The notes beneath the pieces are model-generated. The model was not told the origin of the DNA. It searched no databases and worked only from the letters and a program-made list of their open reading frames with translations. Positions 24,623 through 33,380 of a stretch of 64,000 nt of DNA are shown here, one piece after another (position 1 is the first letter of the stretch; each line of letters opens with the position of its first letter). A program made the position numbers and the translations under genes. The DNA lies in NCBI GenBank assembly GCA_029961055.1, contig JASBVM010000023.1:62001-126000 (forward strand), given 5' to 3'. Origin of the DNA: Bacillota bacterium (GTDB lineage: Bacteria; Bacillota; Sulfobacillia; JAIMAT01).

Positions 24623-27097
24623 TCAGCCCACGACCACGTTGACCAGCTTATCGGGCACGGTGATCAGACGACGCACCGGCTTCCCGGCGACGTAAGGCCG
24701 GTCGCGGACCGACTCCAGGGCGCGGCGGCCCAGCTCTTCCTCGGAGAGGCCGCGAGGCACCGAGATCCGGTCGCGGACGCGACCGTTGACCTGGATGACC
24801 ACGACGACCTCCTCGTCGGCGAGCGCGGCCGGGTCGACCTCGGGCCAGCTCTCCAGGTGGATGGAGCGCTGGTGTCCCAGCCGGTGCCAGAGCTCCTCGC
24901 TCAGGAAGGGCGCCATCGGCGCCAGGCAGAGCAGGAGCCTCTCCACCGCCTGGCGGTAGACGGGGCTCTGCGCCAGCCCCTGCTGCGCCGCGCGCATCAG
25001 CAGGTTGGTCAGCTCCATCAGCGCGGCGACCGCGGTGTTGAAGTCGAAGCGCTCCAGGTCGCCGGTCACCTTCTGGACGGTCCGGTGCGTCGCCCGGTAG
25101 AGATCCCGCTCCCGGAGCGGCTCGCCCGCCTCCTCCGCCTCGGAGAGCCCCAGCTCGCCCAGCTCCTCGCCCAGTGCCGCCAGCGAGACACGCCAGACAC
25201 GGTTGAGGAAGCGGTGGACGCCGCCGATCCCCTTCGAGCTCCAGGGCCCGCCTTGCTCCCAGGGCGCCATGAACATCAGGTAGACGCGGACCACGTCGGT
25301 CCCGTAGCGCCCCACGAGCTCGTCCGGCGCGACCACGTTGCCCCGCGACTTGGACATCTTCTGGCTGTCCTCGCCCAGCACCACGCCCTGGTTCTTCAGG
25401 CGCAGGAAGGGCTCGTCGAAGTCGACCAGGCCCAGGTCGCGCAGCACCTTGGTGAAGAAGCGGGCGTACAGCAGGTGCATCACCGCGTGCTCGGCGCCGC
25501 CGGTGTACTGGTCGACCGGCAGCCAGTAGGCCGCTTCCTCGGGGTCCCAGGGGCGGTCCTGCTCGTGCGGGCTCAGGTAGCGGAACCAGTACCAGCTCGA
25601 GTCGACGAAGGTGTCCATGGTGTCGGTCTCGCGCTGGGCCGGGCCGCCGCAGCGCGGGCAGGCGGTGTGCAGGAAGGCCTCGTCGCGCTTGAGCGGCGAC
25701 TCGCCCGTGGGCAGGAACTCCGCCTCCTCGGGGAGCAGCACCGGCAGCCGGTCGTCCGGGACGGGCACCGTCCCGCAGCGGTCGCAGTAGACGACGGGGA
25801 TGGGCGTCCCCCAGTACCTCTGCCGGCTGATCAGCCAGTCGCGCATGCGGTAATGGACGGTCCGCCGCCCGATCCCCCGCGCCTCCACCGCGTCGGCCAG
25901 GCGCTGCCAGCCCTCGTCGTTGGGGAGCCCCGTGAACTCGCCCGAGTCGACCATGCGGCCCGGTCCCGTATACGCCTCCTCCAGCGGCCGGCCGTCCCAC
26001 CCCGGCGGGGCGATCACCACCGGGACGCGCAGGCCGTAGCGGCGGGCGAAATCGAAGTCGCGCTCGTCGTGCGCGGGCACGCCCATGATGGCGCCGGTGC
26101 CGTAGGAGAGGAGGACGTAGTCGGCGATCCAGATCGGGACGGGCTCGCCCGTGAACGGGTGGACGGCGTAGGCGCCGGTGAAGGCACCGTCGCGCACGTG
26201 CTCGGTGGAGAGCCGCTCGATCTCGCTCTCGCGCGAGCTCTTGTAGCGGTAACGCTCCACTTCCTCGCGGCGGTCGGGGGTGACGATCTCGTCGACCAGC
26301 GGGTGCTCGGGTGCCAGCACGCAGAAGGAGGCCCCGAAGAGGGTGTCGATGCGGGTGGTGAAGGTCCGGAAGCGGAGGTCGGGCCGCCCGGCCACCTGCC
26401 ACTCGAACTCGACGCCCTCGGAGCGGCCGATCCAGTTCCGCTGCATGGTGACGATGGGTTCCGGCCAGTCGATCTTGGAGAAGTCGAGGAGCTCGTCGGC
26501 GTAGGCGGTGATGCGGAAGAACCACTGCTCGAGATCGCGCCGGATCACCGGCGTGCCGCAGCGCTCGCAGCGGCGATCCTCCCCCACCACCTGCTCGCGG
26601 GCGAGCGTGGTGTTGCAGCTGGGGCACCAGTCGACCGGCGCCATCTTCCGGTAGGCCAAGCCGCGCTCCAGCATGCGCAGGAAGAACCACTGGTTCCACC
26701 GGTAGTACTCGGGTTCGCAGGTGACCACCTCGCGGCTCCAGTCGAACATGGCGCCCATGGAGCGCAGCTGGCCGCGCATCCGCTCGATGTTCCGGTAGGT
26801 CCAGATGCGCGGGTGGACGCCCCGCTTGATGGCGGCGTTCTCGGCCGGGAGGCCGAAGGCGTCGAAGCCCATGGGGAAGAGGACGTTGTAGCCCCGCATG
26901 CGCAGGAAGCGCGCGCGGGCATCCGAGGGCGTCATGGCGTACCAGTGCCCGATGTGCAGGTCGCCGCTGGGATAAGGAAGCATGGTCAGCGCATAGAACT
27001 TGGGCCGCCCGGGATCGATCCGGCTCCGGTAGATCCCTTCTTCCTCCCAGCGCCGCGACCACTTCTCCTCGATACCCCGGAAATCGTAGTCGGGCAC
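24623..27097 (-). CDS. leuS: Leucyl-tRNA synthetase
   Basis: Charges tRNA-Leu and edits mischarged tRNA. YPSGDLHIGHW carries the HIGH motif near residues 43-50; a zinc-binding CPSC...CERC module follows near 160-180, the CP1 editing domain spans about 220-400, KMSKS is in DSQKMSKSRGN, and an anticodon-binding domain closes the 824 residues. GTG 27097, 5 bases after a GGGGGGA-like site, is the conserved start; the 62 further residues readable upstream are leader sequence. Promoter and leader hairpin are described separately. Confidence 0.95.
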   Translation of the reverse strand: MPDYDFRGIEEKWSRRWEEEGIYRSRIDPGRPKFYALTMLPYPSGDLHIGHWYAMTPSDARARFLRMRGYNVLFPMGFDAFGLPAENAAIKRGVHPRIWTYRNIERMRGQLRSMGAMFDWSREVVTCEPEYYRWNQWFFLRMLERGLAYRKMAPVDWCPSCNTTLAREQVVGEDRRCERCGTPVIRRDLEQWFFRITAYADELLDFSKIDWPEPIVTMQRNWIGRSEGVEFEWQVAGRPDLRFRTFTTRIDTLFGASFCVLAPEHPLVDEIVTPDRREEVERYRYKSSRESEIERLSTEHVRDGAFTGAYAVHPFTGEPVPIWIADYVLLSYGTGAIMGVPAHDERDFDFARRYGLRVPVVIAPPGWDGRPLEEAYTGPGRMVDSGEFTGLPNDEGWQRLADAVEARGIGRRTVHYRMRDWLISRQRYWGTPIPVVYCDRCGTVPVPDDRLPVLLPEEAEFLPTGESPLKRDEAFLHTACPRCGGPAQRETDTMDTFVDSSWYWFRYLSPHEQDRPWDPEEAAYWLPVDQYTGGAEHAVMHLLYARFFTKVLRDLGLVDFDEPFLRLKNQGVVLGEDSQKMSKSRGNVVAPDELVGRYGTDVVRVYLMFMAPWEQGGPWSSKGIGGVHRFLNRVWRVSLAALGEELGELGLSEAEEAGEPLRERDLYRATHRTVQKVTGDLERFDFNTAVAALMELTNLLMRAAQQGLAQSPVYRQAVERLLLCLAPMAPFLSEELWHRLGHQRSIHLESWPEVDPAALADEEVVVVIQVNGRVRDRISVPRGLSEEELGRRALESVRDRPYVAGKPVRRLITVPDKLVNVVVG

Positions 27098-27129
27098 GCT
27101 CGTCCCCCCGTCTCCGATCTTCGAAAGGT

Positions 27130-27160
27130 GAAGCCCGTCTCCCACCCCGGGACGGGCTTC
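27130..27160 (-). promoter_or_regulatory. Hairpin in the leuS leader
   Basis: A perfect 10-bp stem (27130-27139 with 27151-27160) around an 11-base loop lies inside the ~90-base leader between the leuS promoter and start. The loop contains GGGGTGGGA, which partly recalls a T-box core, but the rest of a T-box leader does not fit in so short a space. It may be an attenuator or an mRNA stability element. Confidence 0.45.
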
Positions 27161-27192
27161 GGCCGCGCCGCAGTCGGCATGATTTGGCTCGA

Positions 27193-27222
27193 ATTCTAGC
27201 GATTCCGGCGCCGCGCTGTCAA
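27193..27222 (-). promoter_or_regulatory. Sigma-A promoter of leuS
   Basis: Perfect TTGACA (27222-27217) and TAGAAT (27198-27193) with an 18-base spacer, read on the minus strand. Transcription should begin near 27186, leaving a leader of about 90 bases. Confidence 0.75.
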
Positions 27223-27241
27223 TTCGCCGCCAGCCTGCCGC

Positions 27242-27247
27242 TAGAAT
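27242..27247 (+). promoter_or_regulatory. Candidate -10 element for the DUF2905 gene
   Basis: TAGAAT on the plus strand, 67 bases before the next rightward start, back-to-back with the leuS promoter. No good -35 is visible, so this is weak support. Confidence 0.3.
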
Positions 27248-27314
27248 AGGCGCTGGAGACGGCGCCGGCCGGCGCGGCGGCACGCGCCGGGAGCCGCTCC
27301 GGGAGGGGAGAGAG

Positions 27315-27530
27315 ATGGAGATCGGGCGCTGGCTGATGCTCTTCGGCGCCCTGCTGCTGGCGGTGGGCGCGCTCTTCTACCTGGGCGGCCGCTGGCTGCA
27401 TCTGGGGCGGCTGCCCGGGGACTTCGTCTGGCAGCACGGCTCCTTCACGCTCTATGCCCCGCTGGCCTCCTCGCTCCTGCTCAGCCTGGTGCTCACCCTG
27501 CTGCTCAACCTCTTCCTGGGCCGGCGCTAG
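27315..27530 (+). CDS. DUF2905-family small membrane protein
   Basis: A 71-residue protein with two membrane helices (residues 4-24 and 45-67). The link GRLPGDFVW and the second-helix start FTLYAPLASSLLLSLVLTLLL are the DUF2905 signature. ATG follows GGGAGGGGAGAG. The function is unknown. It diverges from leuS and converges with the AhpD-like gene. Confidence 0.85.
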   Translation: MEIGRWLMLFGALLLAVGALFYLGGRWLHLGRLPGDFVWQHGSFTLYAPLASSLLLSLVLTLLLNLFLGRR

Positions 27531-27549
27531 GGCCCGCGGCGGCGGCCGG

Positions 27550-28026
27550 TCAGGAGGGCGCGGCGCCGCCCTGCGGCGGGCGCCAGGTGCCGGCCGGCGT
27601 CCGGAAGGCGACGTTGAGCCGGTTCCAGCCGTTGATGGCCACCACCGCCAGCGTCAGGTCGACCAGCTCCCGCTCGCTGAAGTGGCGCCGCGCCTCCTGG
27701 TAGACCTCGTCGGGGACGTGGCCGTCCTCCAGGCGCGTCACCGCCTCGGTCCAGGCCAGCGCCGCCCGTTCGCGCGGCGTGTAGAAAGGCGCCTCGCGCC
27801 AGGCGGCCAGCGCGTAGAGACGCTGCTCGCCCTCCCCCGCCAGGCGCGCCTCCTGCGTGTGCATGTCCAGGCAGAAGGCACAGCCGTTGATCTGCGAGGC
27901 ACGTACCTCCACCAGGCGGACCAGCGAGGGCTCCAGAAGCCCGCTGCGACGGACGTAGGCGTTGAGGCCGCGCAGCGCCTCGGCCGCCTCCGGCGCCAGG
28001 CTGCGGTAGTCGATCCGCGGTTCCAC
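27550..28026 (-). CDS. Carboxymuconolactone decarboxylase/AhpD-like protein
   Basis: Member of the AhpD-like fold with a redox-active pair. INGCAFCLDMHTQEAR near residues 46-61 holds the CxxC and the histidine of the alkylhydroperoxidase core motif, so a peroxidase or thiol-disulphide role is likely. The length of 158 residues is typical. The second of two close GTG codons is used because GGGAGG lies 8 bases before it. It is a single-gene unit. Confidence 0.85.
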   Translation of the reverse strand: MEPRIDYRSLAPEAAEALRGLNAYVRRSGLLEPSLVRLVEVRASQINGCAFCLDMHTQEARLAGEGEQRLYALAAWREAPFYTPRERAALAWTEAVTRLEDGHVPDEVYQEARRHFSERELVDLTLAVVAINGWNRLNVAFRTPAGTWRPPQGGAAPS

Positions 28027-28163
28027 GTACTCCACCTCCCTGCTTGCCGGCGCCCGGCGGGCGCCCAGCGGCCATCCTAGCGCTCCCGCGCCGGCGTGCC
28101 GTGACGGCGGTCACGGGGCGCTCCGTCTAAGGGCGGCCGCGGCCGGAGAGGCTACTTCCCGCC

Positions 28164-29057
28164 ATGGCCTTCCGACTCCGCCGGCTGAGCGAGCGTCCGA
28201 TCCTGGAACCCGACCCGGCCCATCGCTGGGAGGCGGCGGCGGTCTTCAACCCCGGAGCCGTCGTCAGGAAGGGGCGCGTCGTCCTCCTGTACCGGGGGAG
28301 CGACCGCCCGTTCCGGGCCGAGGGGGAGCCGTACGTCTCCGCCATCGGGTACGCGGAGAGCACGGACGGGCTTCACTTCGCGCGCCGCCCGAGACCGGTG
28401 ATGGTGGGCGACGGCGGCCAGGCACGCCGGGGCGTGCAGGACCCGCGGGTGGTGCCCATGGACGACCGCTACTACATGGTCTACACGGCCTTCGGCGGCC
28501 GCGGGCCCGGGGATTACCGGATCGCGCTGGCTGCCTCCCGTGACCTGGTCCACTGGGGCGGCCGGCGGGTTCTGCTGGAGGAGCCCAACAAAGACGGGGC
28601 GCTTCTCCCCGACCGCCCGGACGGCCGCTACTACCTCTTCCACCGGCGCCCGCCGGACATCTGGCTCGCGGTCTCCGGCGACCTGCACCGCTGGGAGGAT
28701 CACCGCGTCATCCTGCGCCCCCGCCCGGGGAGCTGGGAGTCGAGCCGCATCGGCATCGGGCCGCAGCCGCTTCGGACCGACCAGGGGTGGCTCCTCATCT
28801 ACCACGGCGTCGACGAGCGGAACACCTACCGCCTGGGAGCGGCACTCCTCGATCCCCGGGACCCGTTTCGCGTGCTGGACCGTCTGCCCGACCCGATCCT
28901 GGAGCCGGAGCTCGACTGGGAGCGCGAGGGGCTCGTCCCCGACGTGGTCTTCAGCTGCGGCGCGGTCGACCTGGGGGACCGCTTCCTGGTCTACTACGGC
29001 GCCGCGGACACGCGCATCGGCGTCGCCGAGCTGAGGAAGTCCGAGGCCCGTTTCTGA
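28164..29057 (+). CDS. Glycoside hydrolase family 130 phosphorylase
   Basis: Five-bladed beta-propeller phosphorylase of the GH130 type, which splits beta-mannosides with phosphate. FNPGAVVRKGRVVLLYRG opens blade 1; GVQDPRVV holds the catalytic aspartate (93); NKDGALLPD, SSRIGIGPQPLRTDQGWL and CGAVDLGDRFLVYYGAADT follow in order. At 297 residues it is the short form without N-terminal helices, more like beta-1,2-mannooligosaccharide or mannosyl-N-acetylglucosamine phosphorylases than mannosylglucose phosphorylase. No sugar transporter or other glycan gene is adjacent. Confidence 0.85.
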   Translation: MAFRLRRLSERPILEPDPAHRWEAAAVFNPGAVVRKGRVVLLYRGSDRPFRAEGEPYVSAIGYAESTDGLHFARRPRPVMVGDGGQARRGVQDPRVVPMDDRYYMVYTAFGGRGPGDYRIALAASRDLVHWGGRRVLLEEPNKDGALLPDRPDGRYYLFHRRPPDIWLAVSGDLHRWEDHRVILRPRPGSWESSRIGIGPQPLRTDQGWLLIYHGVDERNTYRLGAALLDPRDPFRVLDRLPDPILEPELDWEREGLVPDVVFSCGAVDLGDRFLVYYGAADTRIGVAELRKSEARF

Positions 29058-29108
29058 ACCGCCGGAAGGCCGGGCGCGGGGCGGTCCCCCCCCCTCCCCC
29101 CGGACCCG

Positions 29109-30428
29109 CTAGCCGCCGGCCGCCGGGGCCTCGGGTGCCCCCTGGGAGCCTCCCGTACGCAGGCGGAGGTGGCTCTGGTTGAGCTGCCGCGTGGCCGGGA
29201 GCTTCCGCAGGATCGGATCGCCCACCCAGTAGAGCGCCAGGAGGAGGCCGGTGACGGCGGTACCCGCCACGACCAGGGACGGGCCTTCCACCTGGCCCAG
29301 CACCCCGCCGACGAAGGAGCCGACCGGCATGGCCAGCGACACCAGGCTGGTGATGGCAGCCGCCACGCGCCCCATCATCGAGGCGGGCACGATCCGCTGC
29401 AGCCCGCCCATGACCAGCGCATTGACCACCCCGGTCGGGACCCAGCCGACGCCGAAGGCGAAGACCAGCAGGGGCGCTGAGAACGTGAAGGCCGCCGTCA
29501 ACCAGGCGAGCCCTCCGAGGAAGGTGACGAGGCTGACGGCGGTGGCCAGGGGCCAGCCCTCCAGCCGCGGGGCCAGGAGCGCGCCGAGGATGACCCCCGC
29601 GGCCATGGCCGAGAGGAGCGCCCCGTAGACGCCGGCTCCTCCGTGGGTGGCGGCGTGTTGCGGCAGGACCGACCACATGGCGGCCACGGCGAAGTTGGAG
29701 AGGACGAAGATCAGCGTCATCCGCCCCACCACGGAGCCGAGGACGAGGCGGAGCCCCTCTCTCAGGTCGTCGAAGTACCTGCGCAGGAGGGAGCCCCCTT
29801 CGCCCGGCCCCGGCACCGGGCCCGGACCCTCCCCCGCCTCCCCCGCCGCGGGCTGCGCCGGCGGGACCCTCAGGCGGGAGAAGATCAGGGCGGCCAGGGC
29901 GAAGCTGAGCGCGTCCACCGCGTAGAGCGAGGGGGCGCCGATCGCCACCACGAGCAGGCCGGCCAGCGCGCGGAAGAGCACGTTGGTGCCCTGGTAGGCG
30001 AAGGTGAAGGCCGAGTTGGCCTTCACCAGGTGTTCCCGGTCCAGGATGCGGGGCATGCTCGCCTGCTCGGCCGGCTCCCCGAACTGCCCGACCAGGGCGA
30101 GGAGCGGGATCAGGGCCAGCACGGCCCAGACGGGGGGACGGCCCGCGAGGGCGAGGAGCGGGATGGTCAGCACCAGGAGACCCTGCAGCCCCTGGGTGAC
30201 CACCAGGGTGCGGCGGATGGGCCAGCGGTCGACGATCGGCCCCGTGAACATCTGGAGCAGGTAGGGCAGGAAGCTCAGGGTACCCGCCAGCCCCGTGTAG
30301 AAGGTGCTGTGGGTGAGCTCCTGGACCAACCACATGGAGGCCACGGCGTAGAACGAGTCGCCGGCCGTGGTGACCACGCGCCCGGCGAGGAGCCGGGCGA
30401 ATTCGCGCTGTTGAAGGAGCTCCCGCAT
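29109..30428 (-). CDS. MFS transporter, EntS/MFS_3-like exporter
   Basis: A 439-residue protein with twelve membrane helices. The early ALLAGRVVTTAGDSFYAVA and the loop DRWPIRRTLVVTQG after helix 2 are like drug and siderophore exporters of the MFS_3/EntS group. The long central loop (residues ~195-225) is rich in glycine and proline. It has its own good promoter upstream. The substrate is unknown. The short gap to the convergent GH130 gene contains a run of C8-T-C6. Confidence 0.82.
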   Translation of the reverse strand: MRELLQQREFARLLAGRVVTTAGDSFYAVASMWLVQELTHSTFYTGLAGTLSFLPYLLQMFTGPIVDRWPIRRTLVVTQGLQGLLVLTIPLLALAGRPPVWAVLALIPLLALVGQFGEPAEQASMPRILDREHLVKANSAFTFAYQGTNVLFRALAGLLVVAIGAPSLYAVDALSFALAALIFSRLRVPPAQPAAGEAGEGPGPVPGPGEGGSLLRRYFDDLREGLRLVLGSVVGRMTLIFVLSNFAVAAMWSVLPQHAATHGGAGVYGALLSAMAAGVILGALLAPRLEGWPLATAVSLVTFLGGLAWLTAAFTFSAPLLVFAFGVGWVPTGVVNALVMGGLQRIVPASMMGRVAAAITSLVSLAMPVGSFVGGVLGQVEGPSLVVAGTAVTGLLLALYWVGDPILRKLPATRQLNQSHLRLRTGGSQGAPEAPAAGG

Positions 30429-30493
30429 CGGAGTCGAAGCCGCCCCCTCGGAAACGCCGATTGCCGTGCGAAATGGGCCGGGTCGATGCGCCC

Positions 30494-30522
30494 ATTCTCC
30501 GACCCGGCGGGAGTCCTGTCAA
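30494..30522 (-). promoter_or_regulatory. Sigma-A promoter of the MFS exporter
   Basis: TTGACA (30522-30517) and GAGAAT (30499-30494) with a 17-base spacer on the minus strand, 66 bases before the start codon. Confidence 0.65.
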
Positions 30523-30545
30523 CCGTTCAGACGAATGATATCAAG

Positions 30546-31130
30546 TTACGGCTTCCCGGGCTGCATCGTCGGCGGCACCCACTTGGAGAAGTCGGCCAGA
30601 TGGCTCCAGAAGGCCAGGTAGCCGGTCAGCAGGAAGACCAGCGCGGCGATTCCCAAGAGGACGGCCGCGCTCAGCGCCCAGGCGCGCTGCTGCCGCCACT
30701 GGATGGCGGGCAGGGTGAGCATGCCGCCGAGGCCCGCCGCCAGGTAGCCGATTCCGGCGAGGAGTGGCTGCTGGGTCAGGCCCAGGTTGAGGATCCGGAG
30801 ACCGATGACCACCGCCATGATCCCGCCCCAGAAGCCATAGAGCGCCGGGATCAGCGGCTCCCAGCGCATGGCCAGGGTGATCGCCGCTGCCAGGAAGGCG
30901 GCGGACAGGAAGAGCGCCGGCTCGCCGAAGGCGATGTTGTAGCTTCCGGGGAGCGGCCAGTTGATCAGCATGGGGACGGAAGTGGCCAGACCCACCAGAC
31001 CGGCGGCGAAGAAGCCGGCCGCCCACGGTTCGCGCTCGTCCGGCCCCGGGTTCTTGTAGAGATAGTGGGCCAGGATGACAAACCCCGCCGACATGCCCAC
31101 CAGCATGACCCCGGCATAGTCGATGAACAC
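30546..31130 (-). CDS. DUF981-family membrane protein
   Basis: A 194-residue protein with about six to seven membrane helices. MSAGFVILAHYLYKNP, WAAGFFAAGLVGLATS, WPLPGSYNIAFGEP and YGFWGGIMAVVIGLRILNLGLT are features of DUF981 proteins, known mostly from archaea and some Bacillota, without assigned function. ATG follows GGAGGG by 5 bases. It is 117 bases upstream of the MFS exporter gene, which has its own promoter. Confidence 0.72.
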   Translation of the reverse strand: MFIDYAGVMLVGMSAGFVILAHYLYKNPGPDEREPWAAGFFAAGLVGLATSVPMLINWPLPGSYNIAFGEPALFLSAAFLAAAITLAMRWEPLIPALYGFWGGIMAVVIGLRILNLGLTQQPLLAGIGYLAAGLGGMLTLPAIQWRQQRAWALSAAVLLGIAALVFLLTGYLAFWSHLADFSKWVPPTMQPGKP

Positions 31131-31331
31131 CCTCCGATTCCTCCTCTCGGGTCGCCCGTGACCGGTGCGGTCAAGACGCTTCTACCATGGTATCCCAATG
31201 TCCGCCAGCACGGGCCGCGCTCGTCGCGGGGCGCCGACGCGAGGGGGCGGAGTCCGGCGAGCGGTTATCCTAGAGGCGAACGCGGTCGCCGGCTTGACCG
31301 GCCCGACCGGCGAGCACGGGGAGGCGCCGCC

Positions 31332-31742
31332 GTGTCCACCCGGATCCTCTGGCTTCTTGTCGCGACGATGCTCGGCAACGTGGTCACCTGGGCGGAACAG
31401 ATCGCCCGCGAGACCGCCAGCGCTTCCGAGCGGCGACTTGCGCACCGCATCGCGGAGAGCGCCCGGGCCATGCAGGCCGATGCGCTGCTGCCGGTCCAGG
31501 ACGAGGTGGCGGCCGCCGGCGAGCCGGCGGCCGGCGAGCCCCGCGTCCTCCGTGGTGCGGCCGCCTACGATCCCCCGGGGCCTGCCCCCGCGGAGGAGGA
31601 AGCGGAGCCCGACGAGGAGGCGGATTCCCGTGAGCAGGTTCCGCCGCGAAACCCCTGGAAGACCGTGGCGCTGGTCACCCTGGGGCTCCTGGCCCTCACC
31701 TACCTGGGCTTCTGGATCGGAGCCGGCCTGGTCCACGGTTGA
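31332..31742 (+). CDS. Small hypothetical protein with membrane segments at both ends
   Basis: A 136-residue protein: a hydrophobic start (residues 4-22), a hydrophilic middle rich in alanine, glutamate and proline (residues 25-105), and a C-terminal membrane helix (residues 109-133). It could be a loop anchored at both ends or a signal peptide plus tail anchor. GTG is preceded by GGGAGG at 7 bases, which is the main support. No family is recognised. It converges with the formate dehydrogenase operon. Confidence 0.5.
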   Translation: MSTRILWLLVATMLGNVVTWAEQIARETASASERRLAHRIAESARAMQADALLPVQDEVAAAGEPAAGEPRVLRGAAAYDPPGPAPAEEEAEPDEEADSREQVPPRNPWKTVALVTLGLLALTYLGFWIGAGLVHG

Positions 31743-31786
31743 GCCTGGCCGGCGGCTCAGGCAGCGGCCTTTCTCCGGAAGGCGCG

Positions 31787-31814
31787 CGGGAGGCCGGCCG
31801 GCACCGGCCTCCCG
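31787..31814. terminator. Bidirectional terminator
   Basis: A perfect 11-bp stem (CGGGAGGCCGG arm, 31787-31797 with 31804-31814) with a 6-base loop, between the small-protein stop and the end of the formate dehydrogenase operon. CCTTTTCC follows on the plus strand. Confidence 0.65.
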
Positions 31815-31855
31815 TCACCGCCTTTTCCCGGCGGCGATGCGCCCGGGCCACGGGG

Positions 31856-32539
31856 TCAGCGGTGGCCCGCAGGTCCCCCTCGCTTCCGACCTGGCCGGTC
31901 GCCTGCCGCGCGCGGCCCGATCCCCATCTCCTCCAGCCAGAGCGGGTGCTCCTCGGCGGCGTAGGCGAGGCTGACCGAGCCCGTCTTCATCGCCTCCAGC
32001 GAGCGGCGCGTATACGGGTGGAGCACCGACAGGTAGAAGTGAACGACGAACATGCCGCCCGCCGCGATGAGGCCCACGTCATGCCCGATCACCATCCAGC
32101 GGAAGAGCTCGGGCGAGACCGCGCCGCGGCCGAACCACATCACCAGACCGGTGACGGTGAAGAGGACGAAGGCACCCATCTGGATCCAGAGGTTCAGCTT
32201 CTGGCCGGCGTTGTACCGTCCCTGCGGCGGCAGGTGCCCGCGCGCGGTGGTGTAGAAGGCGGGGCCGGCGACCATCCAGCGGCGGTCCGTCGGAGGCCAG
32301 TGGAACATCTGGTGGAGGTCGGTCAGGAACTCCTTCCTGGCGAAGAGCGGGTAGCTCAGCCCGGCGGCGATCAGCACCAGCGCCGCGATGCGGTGGACGA
32401 GGCGGGTGGCCGGGCCGTTCCAGGGCGCCAGGGCGGGCACGAAGAAGGTGAGCCCCGTGCCCAGGAGGACCAGGAAGGCGCCGGCGTACGTCCAGTGAAA
32501 GGCGCGCTGGAAGGCGCTAAACCTGGGAATCCGGTCCAT
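31856..32539 (-). CDS. fdnI: Formate dehydrogenase cytochrome b subunit (gamma)
   Basis: Membrane subunit that takes electrons from the iron-sulphur subunit and reduces quinone. Four membrane helices are visible, with heme-ligand histidines in FQRAFHWTYAG near residue 15, LVHRIAALVLI near 48, WMVIGHDVGLIAAG and VVHFYLSVLHPYTR. The length of 227 residues matches FdnI/FdoI. The ATG, 9 bases after GGGAGGGG, overlaps the end of the beta-subunit gene by 23 bases. It is the last gene of the fdn operon. Confidence 0.88.
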   Translation of the reverse strand: MDRIPRFSAFQRAFHWTYAGAFLVLLGTGLTFFVPALAPWNGPATRLVHRIAALVLIAAGLSYPLFARKEFLTDLHQMFHWPPTDRRWMVAGPAFYTTARGHLPPQGRYNAGQKLNLWIQMGAFVLFTVTGLVMWFGRGAVSPELFRWMVIGHDVGLIAAGGMFVVHFYLSVLHPYTRRSLEAMKTGSVSLAYAAEEHPLWLEEMGIGPRAAGDRPGRKRGGPAGHR

Positions 32540-33377
32540 GCCGCCCGTCCCCTCCCTTTTCACGCTGTCCAGCCTTCTCGGTCGCTTCTCTCTGGCCGAA
32601 GGAGCGGCTGGCGACGACGAGGTGGGCCAGCGCGCCGACCACGCCCGCGCCCAGGATGACGCGCCCCGCGGGCTGCAGGATCCCCTTCCAGAACGACTGG
32701 GTCGGCGAGACCTGCGGGTCGGCGGGCAGGCCGTAGACCTCGGGCTTCTCCGTCAGGACGAACATGTAGTGCAGGCCGCCCAGCTCCTTCTCGCCGTAGA
32801 GGTTGGCCTGGGCATGCCCTCCCTTCCGGAGTTCGTCCACCCGCTGTCGGCCGTAGCCGACCAGCTCCTCCCGCGGGCCGAAACGGATGGCGTCGGTGGG
32901 GCAGGCGTGGACGCAGGCGGGTTCGAGCCCGTTGGAGATGCGGTCGAAGCAGAAGGTGCACTTGCCGGCCACCTTGGCGGTATCGAAGCTCTGGCGGTCG
33001 ACGTGGACGGCGCCGAAGGGGCAGGCTTCCTCGCAGTAGCCGCAGCCGATGCAGCGGTCGGTCTCCAGCCGGATGGCGCCGCTCGGGTCGTGACGCAGCG
33101 CCTCCACCGGGCAGGCGAGGACGCAGGCCGCCTCGGTGCAGTGCATGCAGCTCATCTTGTTGAAGTGCCAGCGGACCTGGCCGTCCGCCTTCACCTGCTC
33201 GGTGAAGCGGACGACGGTCCAGGTGTGGGCGGTCAGGTCAGGATGACTCTGGTAGCTGCCTTGGAAGCTCGTCTTCTCCGCGGGGAGCTGGTTCCACTCC
33301 TTGCAGGCCACCTCGCAGGCCTTGCAGCCGATGCACTGCGAGACATCGGTCAACATCGCCACTTCCTGCGCCGCCAC
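32517..33377 (-). CDS. fdnH: Formate dehydrogenase iron-sulphur subunit (beta)
   Basis: Electron-transfer subunit with four [4Fe-4S] clusters. Cysteine groups appear in order: CIGCKACEVAC at residues 15-25, CMHCTEAACVLAC near 77-89, CIGCGYCEEAC near 108-118 and CTFCFDRISNGLEPACVHAC near 138-157. A single membrane helix near residues 238-256 anchors it, as in FdnH. The length of 286 residues is normal. It lies 3 bases after fdhE and overlaps fdnI. Confidence 0.9.
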   Translation of the reverse strand: MAAQEVAMLTDVSQCIGCKACEVACKEWNQLPAEKTSFQGSYQSHPDLTAHTWTVVRFTEQVKADGQVRWHFNKMSCMHCTEAACVLACPVEALRHDPSGAIRLETDRCIGCGYCEEACPFGAVHVDRQSFDTAKVAGKCTFCFDRISNGLEPACVHACPTDAIRFGPREELVGYGRQRVDELRKGGHAQANLYGEKELGGLHYMFVLTEKPEVYGLPADPQVSPTQSFWKGILQPAGRVILGAGVVGALAHLVVASRSFGQREATEKAGQREKGGDGRHGPDSQV

Positions 33378-33380
33378 CGG

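Noticed and set aside
27098-27192. T-box riboswitch before leuS
   Set aside because: The loop GGGGTGGGA resembles part of the T-box core, but the leader is under 100 bases and lacks the specifier stem and the conserved T-box sequence.
24101-27199. Very long open frame on the plus strand opposite leuS and trpS
   Set aside because: Open frames of over 1000 codons opposite real genes are an effect of high GC and codon bias; the translation is low-complexity and unlike any protein, while the minus strand encodes clear synthetases.
29090-29105. C8-T-C6 tract as a phase-variation switch
   Set aside because: It lies in the gap between two convergent stop codons, so slippage would change neither a reading frame nor a promoter.
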